From: CAYTGR01 sp964437445 | GTDB taxonomy: Bacteria; Chloroflexota; Anaerolineae; B4-G1; SLSP01 | Assembly (NCBI GenBank): GCA_964437445.1 | Contig: CAYTGR010000058.1 | Location: 1-28,240, forward strand | Reading direction: 5' to 3' | Length of the DNA: 28,240 bases | Shown here: positions 8,474-14,979 of the stretch, piece by piece | How positions within the stretch are numbered: position 1 is the stretch's first letter | Layout: every line of letters begins with the position of its first letter | Made by a program: the position numbers and the translations under genes | Notes under the pieces: model-generated | Told to the model about the DNA's origin: nothing | What the model saw: the letters and a program-made list of their open reading frames with translations, nothing else | Databases searched by the model: none

Positions 8474-8653
8474 GGGGAACGGGAAGCGGGAAGCGGGAAG
8501 GTGAAGCGTGAAACGTGAAGCGTGAAGCGTGAAGCGTGAGGAGGTTTGAGACAGACGGTAGACCACGGACGACAGACCACGGACGACAGACCACCGACCA
8601 CCGAGGTTCTGTGATTCTGATGGCTGATTGCTGAACGCTGAACGCTGACGGCT
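8474..8653. repeat. Three consecutive heptad-repeat arrays after obg
   Basis: The gap between obg and the next gene is almost wholly 7-bp repeats. At 8474-8542 are GGGAAGC-type then GTGAAGC/GTGAAAC words (one break of phase at 8495-8500). At 8561-8602 six words alternate GACCACG/GACGACA and end in two GACCACC. At 8613-8653 are GATGGCT, GATTGCT, GAACGCT twice and GACGGCT. Each block keeps register while words vary by one or two bases. The final block stops 3 bases before the stop codon of the minus-strand gene. Confidence 0.85.
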
Positions 8654-8655
8654 AA

Positions 8656-9162
8656 CTATGCGTTTTCCAGACGACCCAGTTCTCGCAGCGCCAGCAGATC
8701 CTCCAGCGCGTCCGGCATGTACCGGTTGACGATGGCCTGCACCTGCGCGGCGGCAGCGTCGTCTGCCAATCCCAACATGCGGCTGATGTCGGCGAGATCT
8801 TGGGTGCGGGAAGCCTGGAGTTTGAGCAGAATCAGGTAGGGTAACGCCAGAACTGGATACCCGGCAGCGTCGTGAGCCGGAGCTGCCAGCGCGGCTTCCA
8901 ACCACGGGGCATCGCCAAGCAGGACATCAATTTCCAGGCCGCAGGCAGAGCGCACGGTGAAACCAGGGACGGCCAACGGCGCACTGTATTCGTAGCCAGC
9001 CGCAGCCAGCCGCGCCCGGACCTCGGCGGCGTCCTGAGGGCGGATCAGAATATCCAGGTCATGCGTCATGCGCTCTGGCATGTAGGCGCGTGTGGCCACG
9101 CCCCCTGCAATGACCCAGGGTACTCCCTGAAGAATGGGACGTAAGTCAGGCCAGGAATGCAT
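8656..9162 (-). CDS. Nucleotidyltransferase-fold protein (MNT/AbiEii-like)
   Basis: 168 aa. It shows the minimal nucleotidyltransferase pattern: GG at residues 20-21 (VIAGGVATRAY), the metal-binding pair Asp35-x-Asp37 (THDLDILI), and a third acidic residue Asp79 (LEIDVLL), then KLQASRTQDLADISRML, a C-terminal signature seen in such families. These proteins transfer nucleotides to proteins or RNA, often as parts of toxin-antitoxin systems, but no HEPN partner lies beside it. ATG 9162 is chosen because AGGAGGA (9168-9174) precedes it by 5 bases. A longer frame from ATG 9315 exists; see the promoter entry. Real activity and substrate are unknown. Confidence 0.7.
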   Translation of the reverse strand: MHSWPDLRPILQGVPWVIAGGVATRAYMPERMTHDLDILIRPQDAAEVRARLAAAGYEYSAPLAVPGFTVRSACGLEIDVLLGDAPWLEAALAAPAHDAAGYPVLALPYLILLKLQASRTQDLADISRMLGLADDAAAAQVQAIVNRYMPDALEDLLALRELGRLENA

Positions 9163-9321
9163 GGCGGTCCTCCTTTGCCGGGTGGCAGCGCTGGTCCCGC
9201 TACCGGGCCGGATGCGACGGCGGCACAGCGCAATGAGCAGCCGTCGCCGGCCGGCGGGAGAGTCCAGGCCGGGCACGACCCCCGATGGGGCTGCCGGGGC
9301 TAAGTGAGTTACCATAGATGT

Positions 9322-9349
9322 ATTGTACTGAGGGGGAACCGCTTGTCAA
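9322..9349 (-). promoter_or_regulatory. Sigma70-type promoter for the nucleotidyltransferase gene
   Basis: On the minus strand TTGACA (9344-9349) is followed after 16 bases by TACAAT (9322-9327). The predicted start near 9315 coincides with an in-frame ATG (9313-9315), which would permit a leaderless 219-aa form. The internal ATG 9162 with its Shine-Dalgarno site remains the better choice, leaving a leader of about 150 bases. Confidence 0.7.
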
Positions 9350-9383
9350 CCGGGCAGGGCGATGCGATGCTGGCGCTGTTGGA

Positions 9384-9411
9384 TTGTCGTGGCGTCGGTT
9401 CAAAGTATAAT
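9384..9411 (+). promoter_or_regulatory. Possible plus-strand promoter
   Basis: TTGTCG (9384-9389), 16-base spacer, then a perfect TATAAT (9406-9411). No gene begins for about 390 bases. It might drive the glycosidase lipoprotein at 9799 through a long leader, or an RNA from 9418 to about 9570. Confidence 0.4.
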
Positions 9412-9572
9412 GGGGGGTATTGGGTCATTGCCAGGGGGCGGTGAGGTGCTGTACCAAATTTTAATGGGCGGCCGCCGACGCTCAGGGGCGTTCCGTGGGC
9501 AGGTGTAGTGACGCCTTCAGGCATTCCGGGAAGCGCTGCCGGCGGAAGTCGCCGCAGGAACGTGAGGCCGTT
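9412..9572 (+). other. GC-rich intergenic segment with several short hairpins, no gene
   Basis: No reading frame here is convincing. Small self-complementary segments occur in succession: GCCTTCAGGC near 9511-9520, and CTGC-GGCG pairing with CGCC-GCAG around a GAAGT loop near 9536-9557. It could be a structured leader or small RNA behind the TATAAT at 9406, but it matches no riboswitch or RNA family I recognise. Confidence 0.25.
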
Positions 9573-9634
9573 CACGAATGCTCACGAATGCACGAATGCT
9601 CACGAATGCTCACGAATGCACGAATGCACGAATG
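9573..9634. repeat. CACGAATG tandem array
   Basis: Seven copies of CACGAATG lie at 9573, 9583, 9591, 9601, 9611, 9619 and 9627, with CT spacers after the first, third and fourth, so spacing alternates between 8 and 10 bases. Reverse-complement copies of its core (ATTCGTG) occur at 9663-9669 and 9674-9680, and CACGAAT again at 9718-9724, allowing fold-back. Frames through the array encode only repetitive peptide. Confidence 0.85.
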
Positions 9635-9726
9635 GGCGACCGCCGGCGGGTGGGATTTGTGGATTCGTGTTTTATTCGTGGACGGCGTGAAATCTGGCGC
9701 AGGCCACCCGGCGCGCCCACGAATCC

Positions 9727-9816
9727 GTGGTCCGTGGTCCGCGGTCAAAACAGAGCCATGGGTGGGTGGTTAACCGCTTGACGTTTGACATTTGACGCTT
9801 GAGCCTTGATCCCTTG
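9727..9816. repeat. Heptad arrays (GTGGTCC and CGTTTGA families) before the glycosidase lipoprotein
   Basis: GTGGTCC, GTGGTCC and GCGGTCA stand in register at 9727-9747. At 9775-9816 six words follow: CGCTTGA, CGTTTGA, CATTTGA, CGCTTGA, GCCTTGA, TCCCTTG. The second array overlaps the first candidate start codons of the next gene. Confidence 0.75.
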
Positions 9817-11550
9817 CATCTTTTCCGTTTTTTCCTGCTTCTGCTTGTACTCTTAACGCTGAGCGGCTGCCGCGCGGCGCCCTCAGCGGCGCTCTCCCCG
9901 GCGGCGACGCCAACGCCCACGCTCACGGCGCCGCCGGCGGCGACCCTGCCGCCGGTCACGCCGACGCCGGCCGTCACACCGACGCCGGCGCCGACGATCT
10001 CGTTGGGCTTCCTCACGGCGGGTGATCCGCTCAGCGCGACGCTGCCGTTCACCGGCACGACGCTGCCCGCGACTGTCTCGCTGGACCTGCCGGGCCGGAC
10101 GGTGCCGGAGCCGTTCGGCGTCAACGTCTACTTCACGCAAGCGCCGGTGGTGGAGCTGGACCAGTTGCAGGCCACCGGCGTGACCTGGGTGCGGATGGAC
10201 CTGCGCTGGGATCAGGTGGAGCGCGAGCGCGGGCGCTATGACTTCTCGGCCTACGATACCTTTGTCGGGACCATGAGCGCGCGCGGGCTGCGCATCCTTT
10301 TCATTCTGGATTACGGCAATCTGGTTTACGGCGACGGCTCCTCGGCGCGGACGCCGGAGGGCCGGGCCGCTTTTGCGCGCTTTGCCGCGGCGGCGGTCAA
10401 GCGCTACCGGAACCGGGGCATCCTCTGGGAGATCTGGAACGAGCCGAACCTCCCCCAGTTCTGGCACGCCGAGCCGAACGCCGACGAGTACGCCGACCTG
10501 GCTTTGGCGACGATTGCCGCCATTCGCCGGGTGGACCCGACCGCGCTGATTATCGGTCCGGCGACCTCCGGTTTTGACTGGCCCTACTTGGAGCGGCTGG
10601 GCGCGCGCGGGGTTTTGGCGCAACTGGACGCGGTCAGCATCCACCCCTACCGGCTGGAGCCGCCCGAAACGGTGGTGAGCGATTACCTGAAGCTCCGTCT
10701 CTTGCTGGACCGTTTCAGCCCGGCGCGGCGGATTCCTATCCTTAGCAGCGAGTGGGGCTATTTTACGGCGGTAGGCCTCAGCCCCGACCGGCCGGCGCTC
10801 TACCTGGCGCGTTCATGGCTCCTGAACCTGGCGCATGACGTCCCCTTGAGCATCTGGTACAACTGGCACGACGGCGGCGTGAACCCCGAAGACCCGGAGC
10901 AGAATTTCGGCCTGACGGCCTACGATTACACCCCCAAGCCGGCCTACGACGCCGCGCAGACCCTGCTGGGGACGTTGGCCGGACAGCGGTTTCTCTACCG
11001 GCTGCCGACCGAGCAGGCCGAGGATTACCTGCTGCTCTTCGGCGCTGAGGGGCAGGCGACGGTGGCGGCCTGGACCGGCGGCGTGACGCATACTCTAATG
11101 TTGCCGTGGCCGTGTGAGACCATTGAGCAGGTGGATTGGCGCGGCGTTGCTCAGACCCTGACCGCCGACGCCGGGGGCAATTTCAAGGTGCAGTTGACGC
11201 CGGCGCCGCAGTATCTCCGGCTCTGTTCTCACGAGCGCATCGGCTGGTGGACGACCTGGTGGCCGGAGGCGACGCTCAATCCGCTGCCGGCCACGGGGGT
11301 GGGCCGGCTGCTGGTGCAGGTGGATAACTTCCTCGGCGGGCCGTTGCAGGGCGAGTTCCAGGTGGTGGTAGCGGGCGTGCCGGTCGGGACAGCGCCGGTG
11401 GCCGTGCCGCCAGGGGAACAGCAGAAGGTCAGCGTGCCGGTGGCGCTGGCCACGCCGCTCAAGACGCCGGCGGCGGCCACGTTGGTCTTCCTCGCGCCGG
11501 CCGGTCCGCCGCAGGCGGCGCTCATCTGGCTGACGCCGGTGCAGCCGTGA
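9799..11550 (+). CDS. Secreted glycosidase-like lipoprotein (clan-A, WNEPN motif)
   Basis: 583 aa from TTG 9799. A hydrophobic signal (FFLLLLVLLTLSGC) with a lipobox ends at Cys24, so it is a lipoprotein outside the membrane. A Pro/Thr/Ala linker rich in TPTP follows. The TIM-barrel domain (about 100-400) has acid/base Glu215 in IWNEPN and likely nucleophile Glu318 in LSSEWGYF, as in GH5/GH39-type clan-A glycosidases. A C-terminal beta-rich region (about 400-583) may bind carbohydrate. The substrate is unknown. The start is uncertain: no ATG and no Shine-Dalgarno site; TTG 9814 would give the same signal peptide. The catalytic domain resembles the C-terminal domain of the large protein at 2381, suggesting paralogues. 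Confidence 0.85.
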   Translation: MSLDPLHLFRFFLLLLVLLTLSGCRAAPSAALSPAATPTPTLTAPPAATLPPVTPTPAVTPTPAPTISLGFLTAGDPLSATLPFTGTTLPATVSLDLPGRTVPEPFGVNVYFTQAPVVELDQLQATGVTWVRMDLRWDQVERERGRYDFSAYDTFVGTMSARGLRILFILDYGNLVYGDGSSARTPEGRAAFARFAAAAVKRYRNRGILWEIWNEPNLPQFWHAEPNADEYADLALATIAAIRRVDPTALIIGPATSGFDWPYLERLGARGVLAQLDAVSIHPYRLEPPETVVSDYLKLRLLLDRFSPARRIPILSSEWGYFTAVGLSPDRPALYLARSWLLNLAHDVPLSIWYNWHDGGVNPEDPEQNFGLTAYDYTPKPAYDAAQTLLGTLAGQRFLYRLPTEQAEDYLLLFGAEGQATVAAWTGGVTHTLMLPWPCETIEQVDWRGVAQTLTADAGGNFKVQLTPAPQYLRLCSHERIGWWTTWWPEATLNPLPATGVGRLLVQVDNFLGGPLQGEFQVVVAGVPVGTAPVAVPPGEQQKVSVPVALATPLKTPAAATLVFLAPAGPPQAALIWLTPVQP

Positions 11551-11557
11551 GGCTTTG

Positions 11558-11566
11558 TGGTACAAT
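11558..11566 (+). promoter_or_regulatory. Possible extended -10 promoter for the rhodanese gene
   Basis: TGGTACAAT gives TG one base before a TACAAT hexamer; no -35 hexamer is obvious. It lies 8 bases after the stop codon of the glycosidase gene and about 110 bases before the rhodanese start. Confidence 0.35.
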
Positions 11567-11579
11567 CGGGAGACGGTAG

Positions 11580-11645
11580 GGCAAACCTTAGTTTGCCAAA
11601 ATCGTAAACTAAAGGTTGTGTTCCGGCCACTATTGACTGAGTGGC
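11580..11645 (+). promoter_or_regulatory. Structured leader with competing hairpins before the rhodanese gene
   Basis: GGCAAAC (11580-11586) pairs perfectly with GTTTGCC (11591-11597) over a CTTA loop. The segment AACCTTAGTTT can instead pair with AAACTAAAGGTT just downstream, so the two folds exclude each other. A third hairpin, GCCACT (11626-11631) with AGTGGC (11640-11645), follows. The first could also act as a weak terminator of the upstream gene. Confidence 0.45.
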
Positions 11646-11678
11646 TCAAGGATGAATGGACTCTTTTCAGGAGGCTCT

Positions 11679-12128
11679 ATGCGACCCCGTAAATCGTACT
11701 GGCTTTTAGCTCTGTTGGGACTGCTGCTGCTCGGCGGGTGCGCAGCGCCGGCGGCGACCCCTGCTCTTGCGCCGACGGCCCTGCCAACAGCAACTTCCGT
11801 GCCCCAGGCGACACCGCTGCCTGACGATCTGACGGCCCAGCAAGTACAGGCGCTGCGCGAGCAGGGCGGCGTGGTCATCGTGGATGTGCGCCAGCCGGAG
11901 GAGTACGCCGCCGGTCATATCCCGGAGGCGATCCTCATTCCGTTGGGCGAGCTCTCCAGCCGGTGGGACGAGGTGCCGCAGGACCAACCGGTGATCTTTG
12001 TCTGCCGCAGCGGCAATCGCAGCCGCCAGGCGTTTGAACTGGCCCGGCAGCAGGGCCTGACCCAGATCCATAACCTGCTCGGTGGCATGAACGACTGGGT
12101 CGCGCAGGGCTACGAAGTAGTAAAGTAA
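11679..12128 (+). CDS. Rhodanese-domain lipoprotein
   Basis: 149 aa. The signal peptide ends in a lipobox LLGGC with Cys21, followed by a Pro/Thr/Ala linker to about residue 48. A single rhodanese domain fills the rest: VVIVDVRQPEEYAAGHIPEAILIPLGEL, active-site Cys109 in VCRSGNRSR, and a closing LLGGMNDWVAQGYEV. Such domains carry sulfane sulfur on the Cys; an extracytoplasmic lipoprotein form may act in periplasmic or surface sulfur or redox handling, but the acceptor is unknown. ATG 11679 has AGGAGG 4 bases upstream; an in-frame ATG at 11652 lacks such a site. Preceded by a structured leader. Confidence 0.92.
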   Translation: MRPRKSYWLLALLGLLLLGGCAAPAATPALAPTALPTATSVPQATPLPDDLTAQQVQALREQGGVVIVDVRQPEEYAAGHIPEAILIPLGELSSRWDEVPQDQPVIFVCRSGNRSRQAFELARQQGLTQIHNLLGGMNDWVAQGYEVVK

Positions 12129-12163
12129 GAGGCTACACTACACGCCCAGGCTACCCGCAAGAC

Positions 12164-12444
12164 GCAACACGGAATACACCATGCGTGTTGCGTATTCCGT
12201 TTCATGCCTTACGTTTCANNNNNNNNNNNNNNNNNNNNNNNNNNNNNNNNNNNNNNNNNNNNNNNNNNNNNNNNNNNNNNNNNNNNNNNNNNNNNNNNNN
12301 NNNNNNNNNNNNNNNNNNGCAACACGGAATACACCATGCGTGTTGCGTATTCCGTTTCATGCCTTACGTTTCAGGCTTCACGCTTTACGTTTCACGCTTT
12401 ACGCTTCACGTTTCACGTTTCACGTTTCACGTTTCACTTGAGGC
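12164..12444. repeat. Heptad array (CACGTTT family) with fold-back segment, interrupted by gap
   Basis: After the gap, words run in unbroken 7-bp register from about 12346 to 12437: TACGTTT, CAGGCTT, CACGCTT, TACGTTT, CACGCTT, TACGCTT, then four CACGTTT. Left of these, ACGGAATAC pairs with GTATTCCGT and CAACAC with GTGTTG, giving a fold-back head. The segment 12164-12218 is repeated exactly at 12319-12373 on the far side of the Ns. The array ends just before the ABC ATPase ribosome site. Confidence 0.8.
12219..12318. other. 100-N scaffold gap, probably an unmerged overlap
   Basis: Exactly 100 Ns. The 55 bases before the gap (12164-12218) are identical to the 55 bases after it (12319-12373). 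This is what two de Bruijn contigs sharing one k-mer look like when a scaffolder inserts a default gap instead of merging. Reading frames crossing the Ns are meaningless. Confidence 0.9.
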
Positions 12445-12448
12445 AGGT

Positions 12449-13354
12449 ATGATCCAAACTGAGCAACTGACCAAGCAATTTGACGGTCGCACGGCGGTGG
12501 AGGCGCTGACGTTGAATGTGCGCGAGGGGGAGGTTTTCGGCTTCCTCGGGCCCAACGGTGCGGGCAAGACCACCACCGTCCGCATGTTGACGGCGCTGAT
12601 CGGCCCTACCGCGGGCACCGCCATCGTCAACGGCTACCGCGTGGGGCAGGACGATACCGCGATCCGCCGCACCGTCGGCATCCTCACCGAGACGCCGGGG
12701 ATGTACGACCGGCTGAGCGCCGAGAAAAACCTGGCGATTTTCGCCCGGCTCTACGAAGTCAAGGATGTGCCGGGGCAGGTGGAGAAATATCTGCGCTGGC
12801 TGGGACTGTGGGAGCGGCGGCAGGATCCGGTGGGCAGCTTCTCCAAGGGGATGAAGCAAAAGCTCGCCATCTGCCGGACGCTGCTTCACGAGCCGAAGGT
12901 GATCTTCCTGGATGAACCGACCTCCGGCCTGGATCCGGAGGCGGCCAAGCTGGTGCGGGATTTCATTGAGGAAATCAAGGCCGAGGGGCGCACGATCTTC
13001 CTTTGCACGCACAACCTGGACGAGGCCGACCGCCTCTGTGACCGCATTGGTGTGATGAAGCAGCGGTTGATCACGGTGGATACGCCGGCCAACCTGCGAC
13101 AGCGGCTCTACGGCCGCAAAGTCGTCTTCCACCTGCGGGAGGCGACCGAGGCGCTGCTGGCCGTGGTCAAGGCGCAGCCGTTCGTCAAGGAAGCGCAGCG
13201 GGTAGAGCAAAAGCTGGTGGTGGGGCTGGATGATCCGGAGAGCGGCAATCCGCTGCTGGTCCGCGCGCTTGTCCAGGCCGGCGCCGAGATCCAGTTTGTC
13301 GGCGAACTGCGGCACTCGCTGGAGGATGTCTATCTGTCGCTCATCCATGCGTAA
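12449..13354 (+). CDS. ABC transporter ATP-binding protein
   Basis: 301 aa. All motifs of a transport ATPase are present: Walker A GPNGAGKT (34-41), Q-loop region GILTET, signature FSKGMKQKL (about 130-138, variant of LSGGQ), Walker B VIFLDEPTSGLD (about 150-161) and the switch His in CTHN. The C-terminal about 80 residues form an extra domain as in CcmA/NatA-like exporter ATPases. It would power the ABC-2 permease at 14194. Start ATG 12449 follows GAGG by 5 bases. Unusually, a toxin-antitoxin pair on the other strand separates ATPase and permease. Upstream frames through the heptads and gap are rejected. Confidence 0.95.
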   Translation: MIQTEQLTKQFDGRTAVEALTLNVREGEVFGFLGPNGAGKTTTVRMLTALIGPTAGTAIVNGYRVGQDDTAIRRTVGILTETPGMYDRLSAEKNLAIFARLYEVKDVPGQVEKYLRWLGLWERRQDPVGSFSKGMKQKLAICRTLLHEPKVIFLDEPTSGLDPEAAKLVRDFIEEIKAEGRTIFLCTHNLDEADRLCDRIGVMKQRLITVDTPANLRQRLYGRKVVFHLREATEALLAVVKAQPFVKEAQRVEQKLVVGLDDPESGNPLLVRALVQAGAEIQFVGELRHSLEDVYLSLIHA

Positions 13355-13379
13355 AACGTGGGGAGCGTGTGAAGTGCGA

Positions 13380-13781
13380 CTACCAAATCGTTTGTAAGTC
13401 TGCCGTCCGGATTTTGTGGTCGCGGCTCAGGATTGGCACACCCAGGTGGTAAGCGGAGGCCGCGATGATGCAGTCGGGTAAATCCGGGACGGCAGAATAA
13501 GGGATACGGGTCATGGCCTGGGCTATCGGGCGTTCAAAGGGAATCTCCACTAACACAGTGTCTGCCGCTTCTAAGGCGGTGAACAATCGTGTCAGCGCAG
13601 CTCTATCAAGTCGTCCCTTTTCTACCAGGTACACCATTTCCGCCAGTGTGATGCTGGAGATTCCAATATGGTCCCCCGTCACGGCGGCCTCTTCAATGCA
13701 GGCGCGGGCCGCCGGGGATAGCCGGGTGTCGTTGTACAAATACCAGATAATGGTGTGGGTATCGGCCACGGCGCGGAGCAT
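13380..13781 (-). CDS. vapC: PIN-domain toxin, VapC family
   Basis: 133 aa, typical VapC length. The four acidic PIN residues can be placed: Asp7 (AVADTHTIIWYL), Glu48 (ITLAEMVYL), Asp103 (DLPDCIIAASA) and Asp121 (LSRDHKI). VapC toxins are Mg-dependent RNases, often cutting tRNA or rRNA, and are neutralised by the partner antitoxin. Its ATG directly abuts the antitoxin stop codon (TAAATG), with GGGAGGACG inside the antitoxin end as ribosome site, so translation is coupled. The stop is 25 bases from the end of the convergent ABC ATPase gene. The target is unknown. Confidence 0.93.
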   Translation of the reverse strand: MLRAVADTHTIIWYLYNDTRLSPAARACIEEAAVTGDHIGISSITLAEMVYLVEKGRLDRAALTRLFTALEAADTVLVEIPFERPIAQAMTRIPYSAVPDLPDCIIAASAYHLGVPILSRDHKIRTADLQTIW

Positions 13782-14021
13782 TTACACGTCCTCCCGTGGA
13801 AAACTGCTCCATGCTTCGTGCCGCGCCGCATCAATGGTTTCAGCGGCCGGGGCTGGTCCCAAATCGGCGCATAGCCCTAACAGGGAACGTTGAGTGGTAG
13901 AAGATGGCAATTCACGTTCAATCTCTGGGGCCAGCCGTTCAATTAACCGTAATTTGTCGCGGAGCGGCAGACGCCGCGCTAACGCGATTACTTGCTCAAA
14001 AGTTAGGGGGGTACTGGACAT
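13782..14021 (-). CDS. Antitoxin of the VapC pair
   Basis: 79 aa. A helical N-terminal region (LTFEQVIALARRLPLRDKLRLIERLAPEIE) resembles the short DUF2281-like or 'addiction module' antitoxins found with PIN toxins; the C-terminal tail (EAWSSFPREDV) probably wraps the toxin. It is the first gene of the pair, zero bases from vapC. ATG 14021 has AAGGAG 8 bases upstream. The protein likely binds the palindrome in its own leader and represses the pair. Assignment to the VapB role rests mainly on position and size. Confidence 0.8.
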   Translation of the reverse strand: MSSTPLTFEQVIALARRLPLRDKLRLIERLAPEIERELPSSTTQRSLLGLCADLGPAPAAETIDAARHEAWSSFPREDV

Positions 14022-14035
14022 AGTTGTGCTCCTTA

Positions 14036-14087
14036 TGACTCATGTCAGAATTGCTTTTAGTATAGCAGGGCCTGGCGCAGGTTTCAA
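14036..14087 (-). promoter_or_regulatory. Promoter and candidate operator of the toxin-antitoxin pair
   Basis: On the minus strand TTGAAA (14082-14087), a 17-base spacer and TATACT (14059-14064) form a good sigma70 promoter. Between the predicted start (about 14052) and the ribosome site lies the palindrome TGACTCATGTCA (14036-14047), well placed for autoregulation by the antitoxin. Confidence 0.65.
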
Positions 14088-14140
14088 GGTGTAGGGGTAA
14101 AACGCCAAACATTGAACGTGAAACGGGCTGAGAACGATCT

Positions 14141-14175
14141 TACGCCTCACGCCTCACGTATCACGCATCACGTCT
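14141..14175. repeat. Heptad array (CACGCCT family) before the ABC permease
   Basis: Five words in register: TACGCCT, CACGCCT, CACGTAT, CACGCAT and CACGTCT. A looser opposite-sense segment (GAACGTGAAACG) lies at about 14114-14125, so a hairpin is possible. It ends 18 bases before the permease start and resembles the array at 12346-12437 before the ATPase. Confidence 0.75.
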
Positions 14176-14193
14176 TAATGGGGAAAGTATCCT

Positions 14194-14979
14194 ATGGACA
14201 AAATTCGCACTATCATTGACAAAGAGTGGGCCGAGGTTTTCAAGAACCGGATTGTGCTCTTTACGGTAGTTTTCATGCCGCTGTTGTTCACCGCAATTCC
14301 GCTGGTGCTGCTCATCGCCATGCGCGGGCAGAGCGGGGTGGGGGATGCGACCGATATGCCGCCGCAGTTTATGCAGGTCTGCGGGGCGCTCTCTGGCGTG
14401 GAATGTTTCCAGCTCTTCATGGTCAACCAGTTCCTGCTGCTCTTCATGATGATGCCGCTGACGATCCCGATTGCCATTGCGGCTTACAGCATCGTGGGCG
14501 AGAAAACGACGCACTGTTTGGAGCCGCTGCTGGCGACGCCCATCTCGACGGCGGAGCTGTTGATCGGCAAGGGCGCGGCGGCCTGCATCCCCGGAGTGGT
14601 GGCGACCTGGATCGGCTTTGCGGTCTTCGCGGCCGGCACGTTCGTGATTGTCCCCAGCCGGCTGATGGTCGCCCGCATCCTGGACCCGATGTGGCTGGTA
14701 GCGATCTTTGTGGTTGGCCCGCTGATGGCGCTGGCGGCGGTGAGTCTGGCGATCATCGTCTCGGCGCGGGTTAGCGATCCGCGCACCGCCGAGCAGGTCT
14801 CTATGGTGATTATCCTGCCGCTGATGGGACTTTTCTTCGCGCAGATTGCCGGCGTGATCCTGGTCAACATGCAGGTGTTACTCCTGGTGGCCTTGTTGAT
14901 GGCGCTGGTGGATGTCGGGCTGGTCTACCTCGGCGTGCGGGCCTTCCAGCGAGAGACGATTCTGACCAAATGGAAGTGA
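14194..14979 (+). CDS. ABC-2 type transporter permease
   Basis: 261 aa, about six membrane helices. After the first helix and a short external loop the sequence IVGEKTTHCLEPLLATPISTAELLIGK is typical of ABC-2/NatB-type permeases, where E-K…EPLLATP…EL..GK forms the cytoplasmic coupling region. It probably forms a dimer driven by the ATPase at 12449 and exports an unknown substrate. ATG 14194 is preceded by GGGGAAAG. The gene is divergent from the toxin-antitoxin pair that sits between it and its ATPase. Its last 10 bases overlap the next reading frame. Confidence 0.88.
   Translation: MDKIRTIIDKEWAEVFKNRIVLFTVVFMPLLFTAIPLVLLIAMRGQSGVGDATDMPPQFMQVCGALSGVECFQLFMVNQFLLLFMMMPLTIPIAIAAYSIVGEKTTHCLEPLLATPISTAELLIGKGAAACIPGVVATWIGFAVFAAGTFVIVPSRLMVARILDPMWLVAIFVVGPLMALAAVSLAIIVSARVSDPRTAEQVSMVIILPLMGLFFAQIAGVILVNMQVLLLVALLMALVDVGLVYLGVRAFQRETILTKWK

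Noticed and set aside
7184..8905. 573-codon open frame on the minus strand across obg
   Set aside because: Antisense to the clearly conserved obg and into heptad DNA; Arg/Pro-rich, no ribosome site. A high-GC shadow frame.
9412..9572. Cobalamin, TPP or RNase P RNA in the gap before the glycosidase lipoprotein
   Set aside because: Conserved cores of these RNAs are absent; only generic hairpins are seen.
9573..9634. CRISPR array
   Set aside because: Units of 8-10 bp without unique spacers, and no cas genes in the window.
9495..9781. Small frames with repeats such as MLTNARMHE
   Set aside because: Peptide periodicity comes from the CACGAATG DNA repeat; no ribosome site.
12181..12448. Frames reading through the N gap and the CACGTTT array into the ABC ATPase
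   Set aside because: They cross undetermined bases and encode only periodic peptide; the ATPase starts at ATG 12449 with conserved residues.
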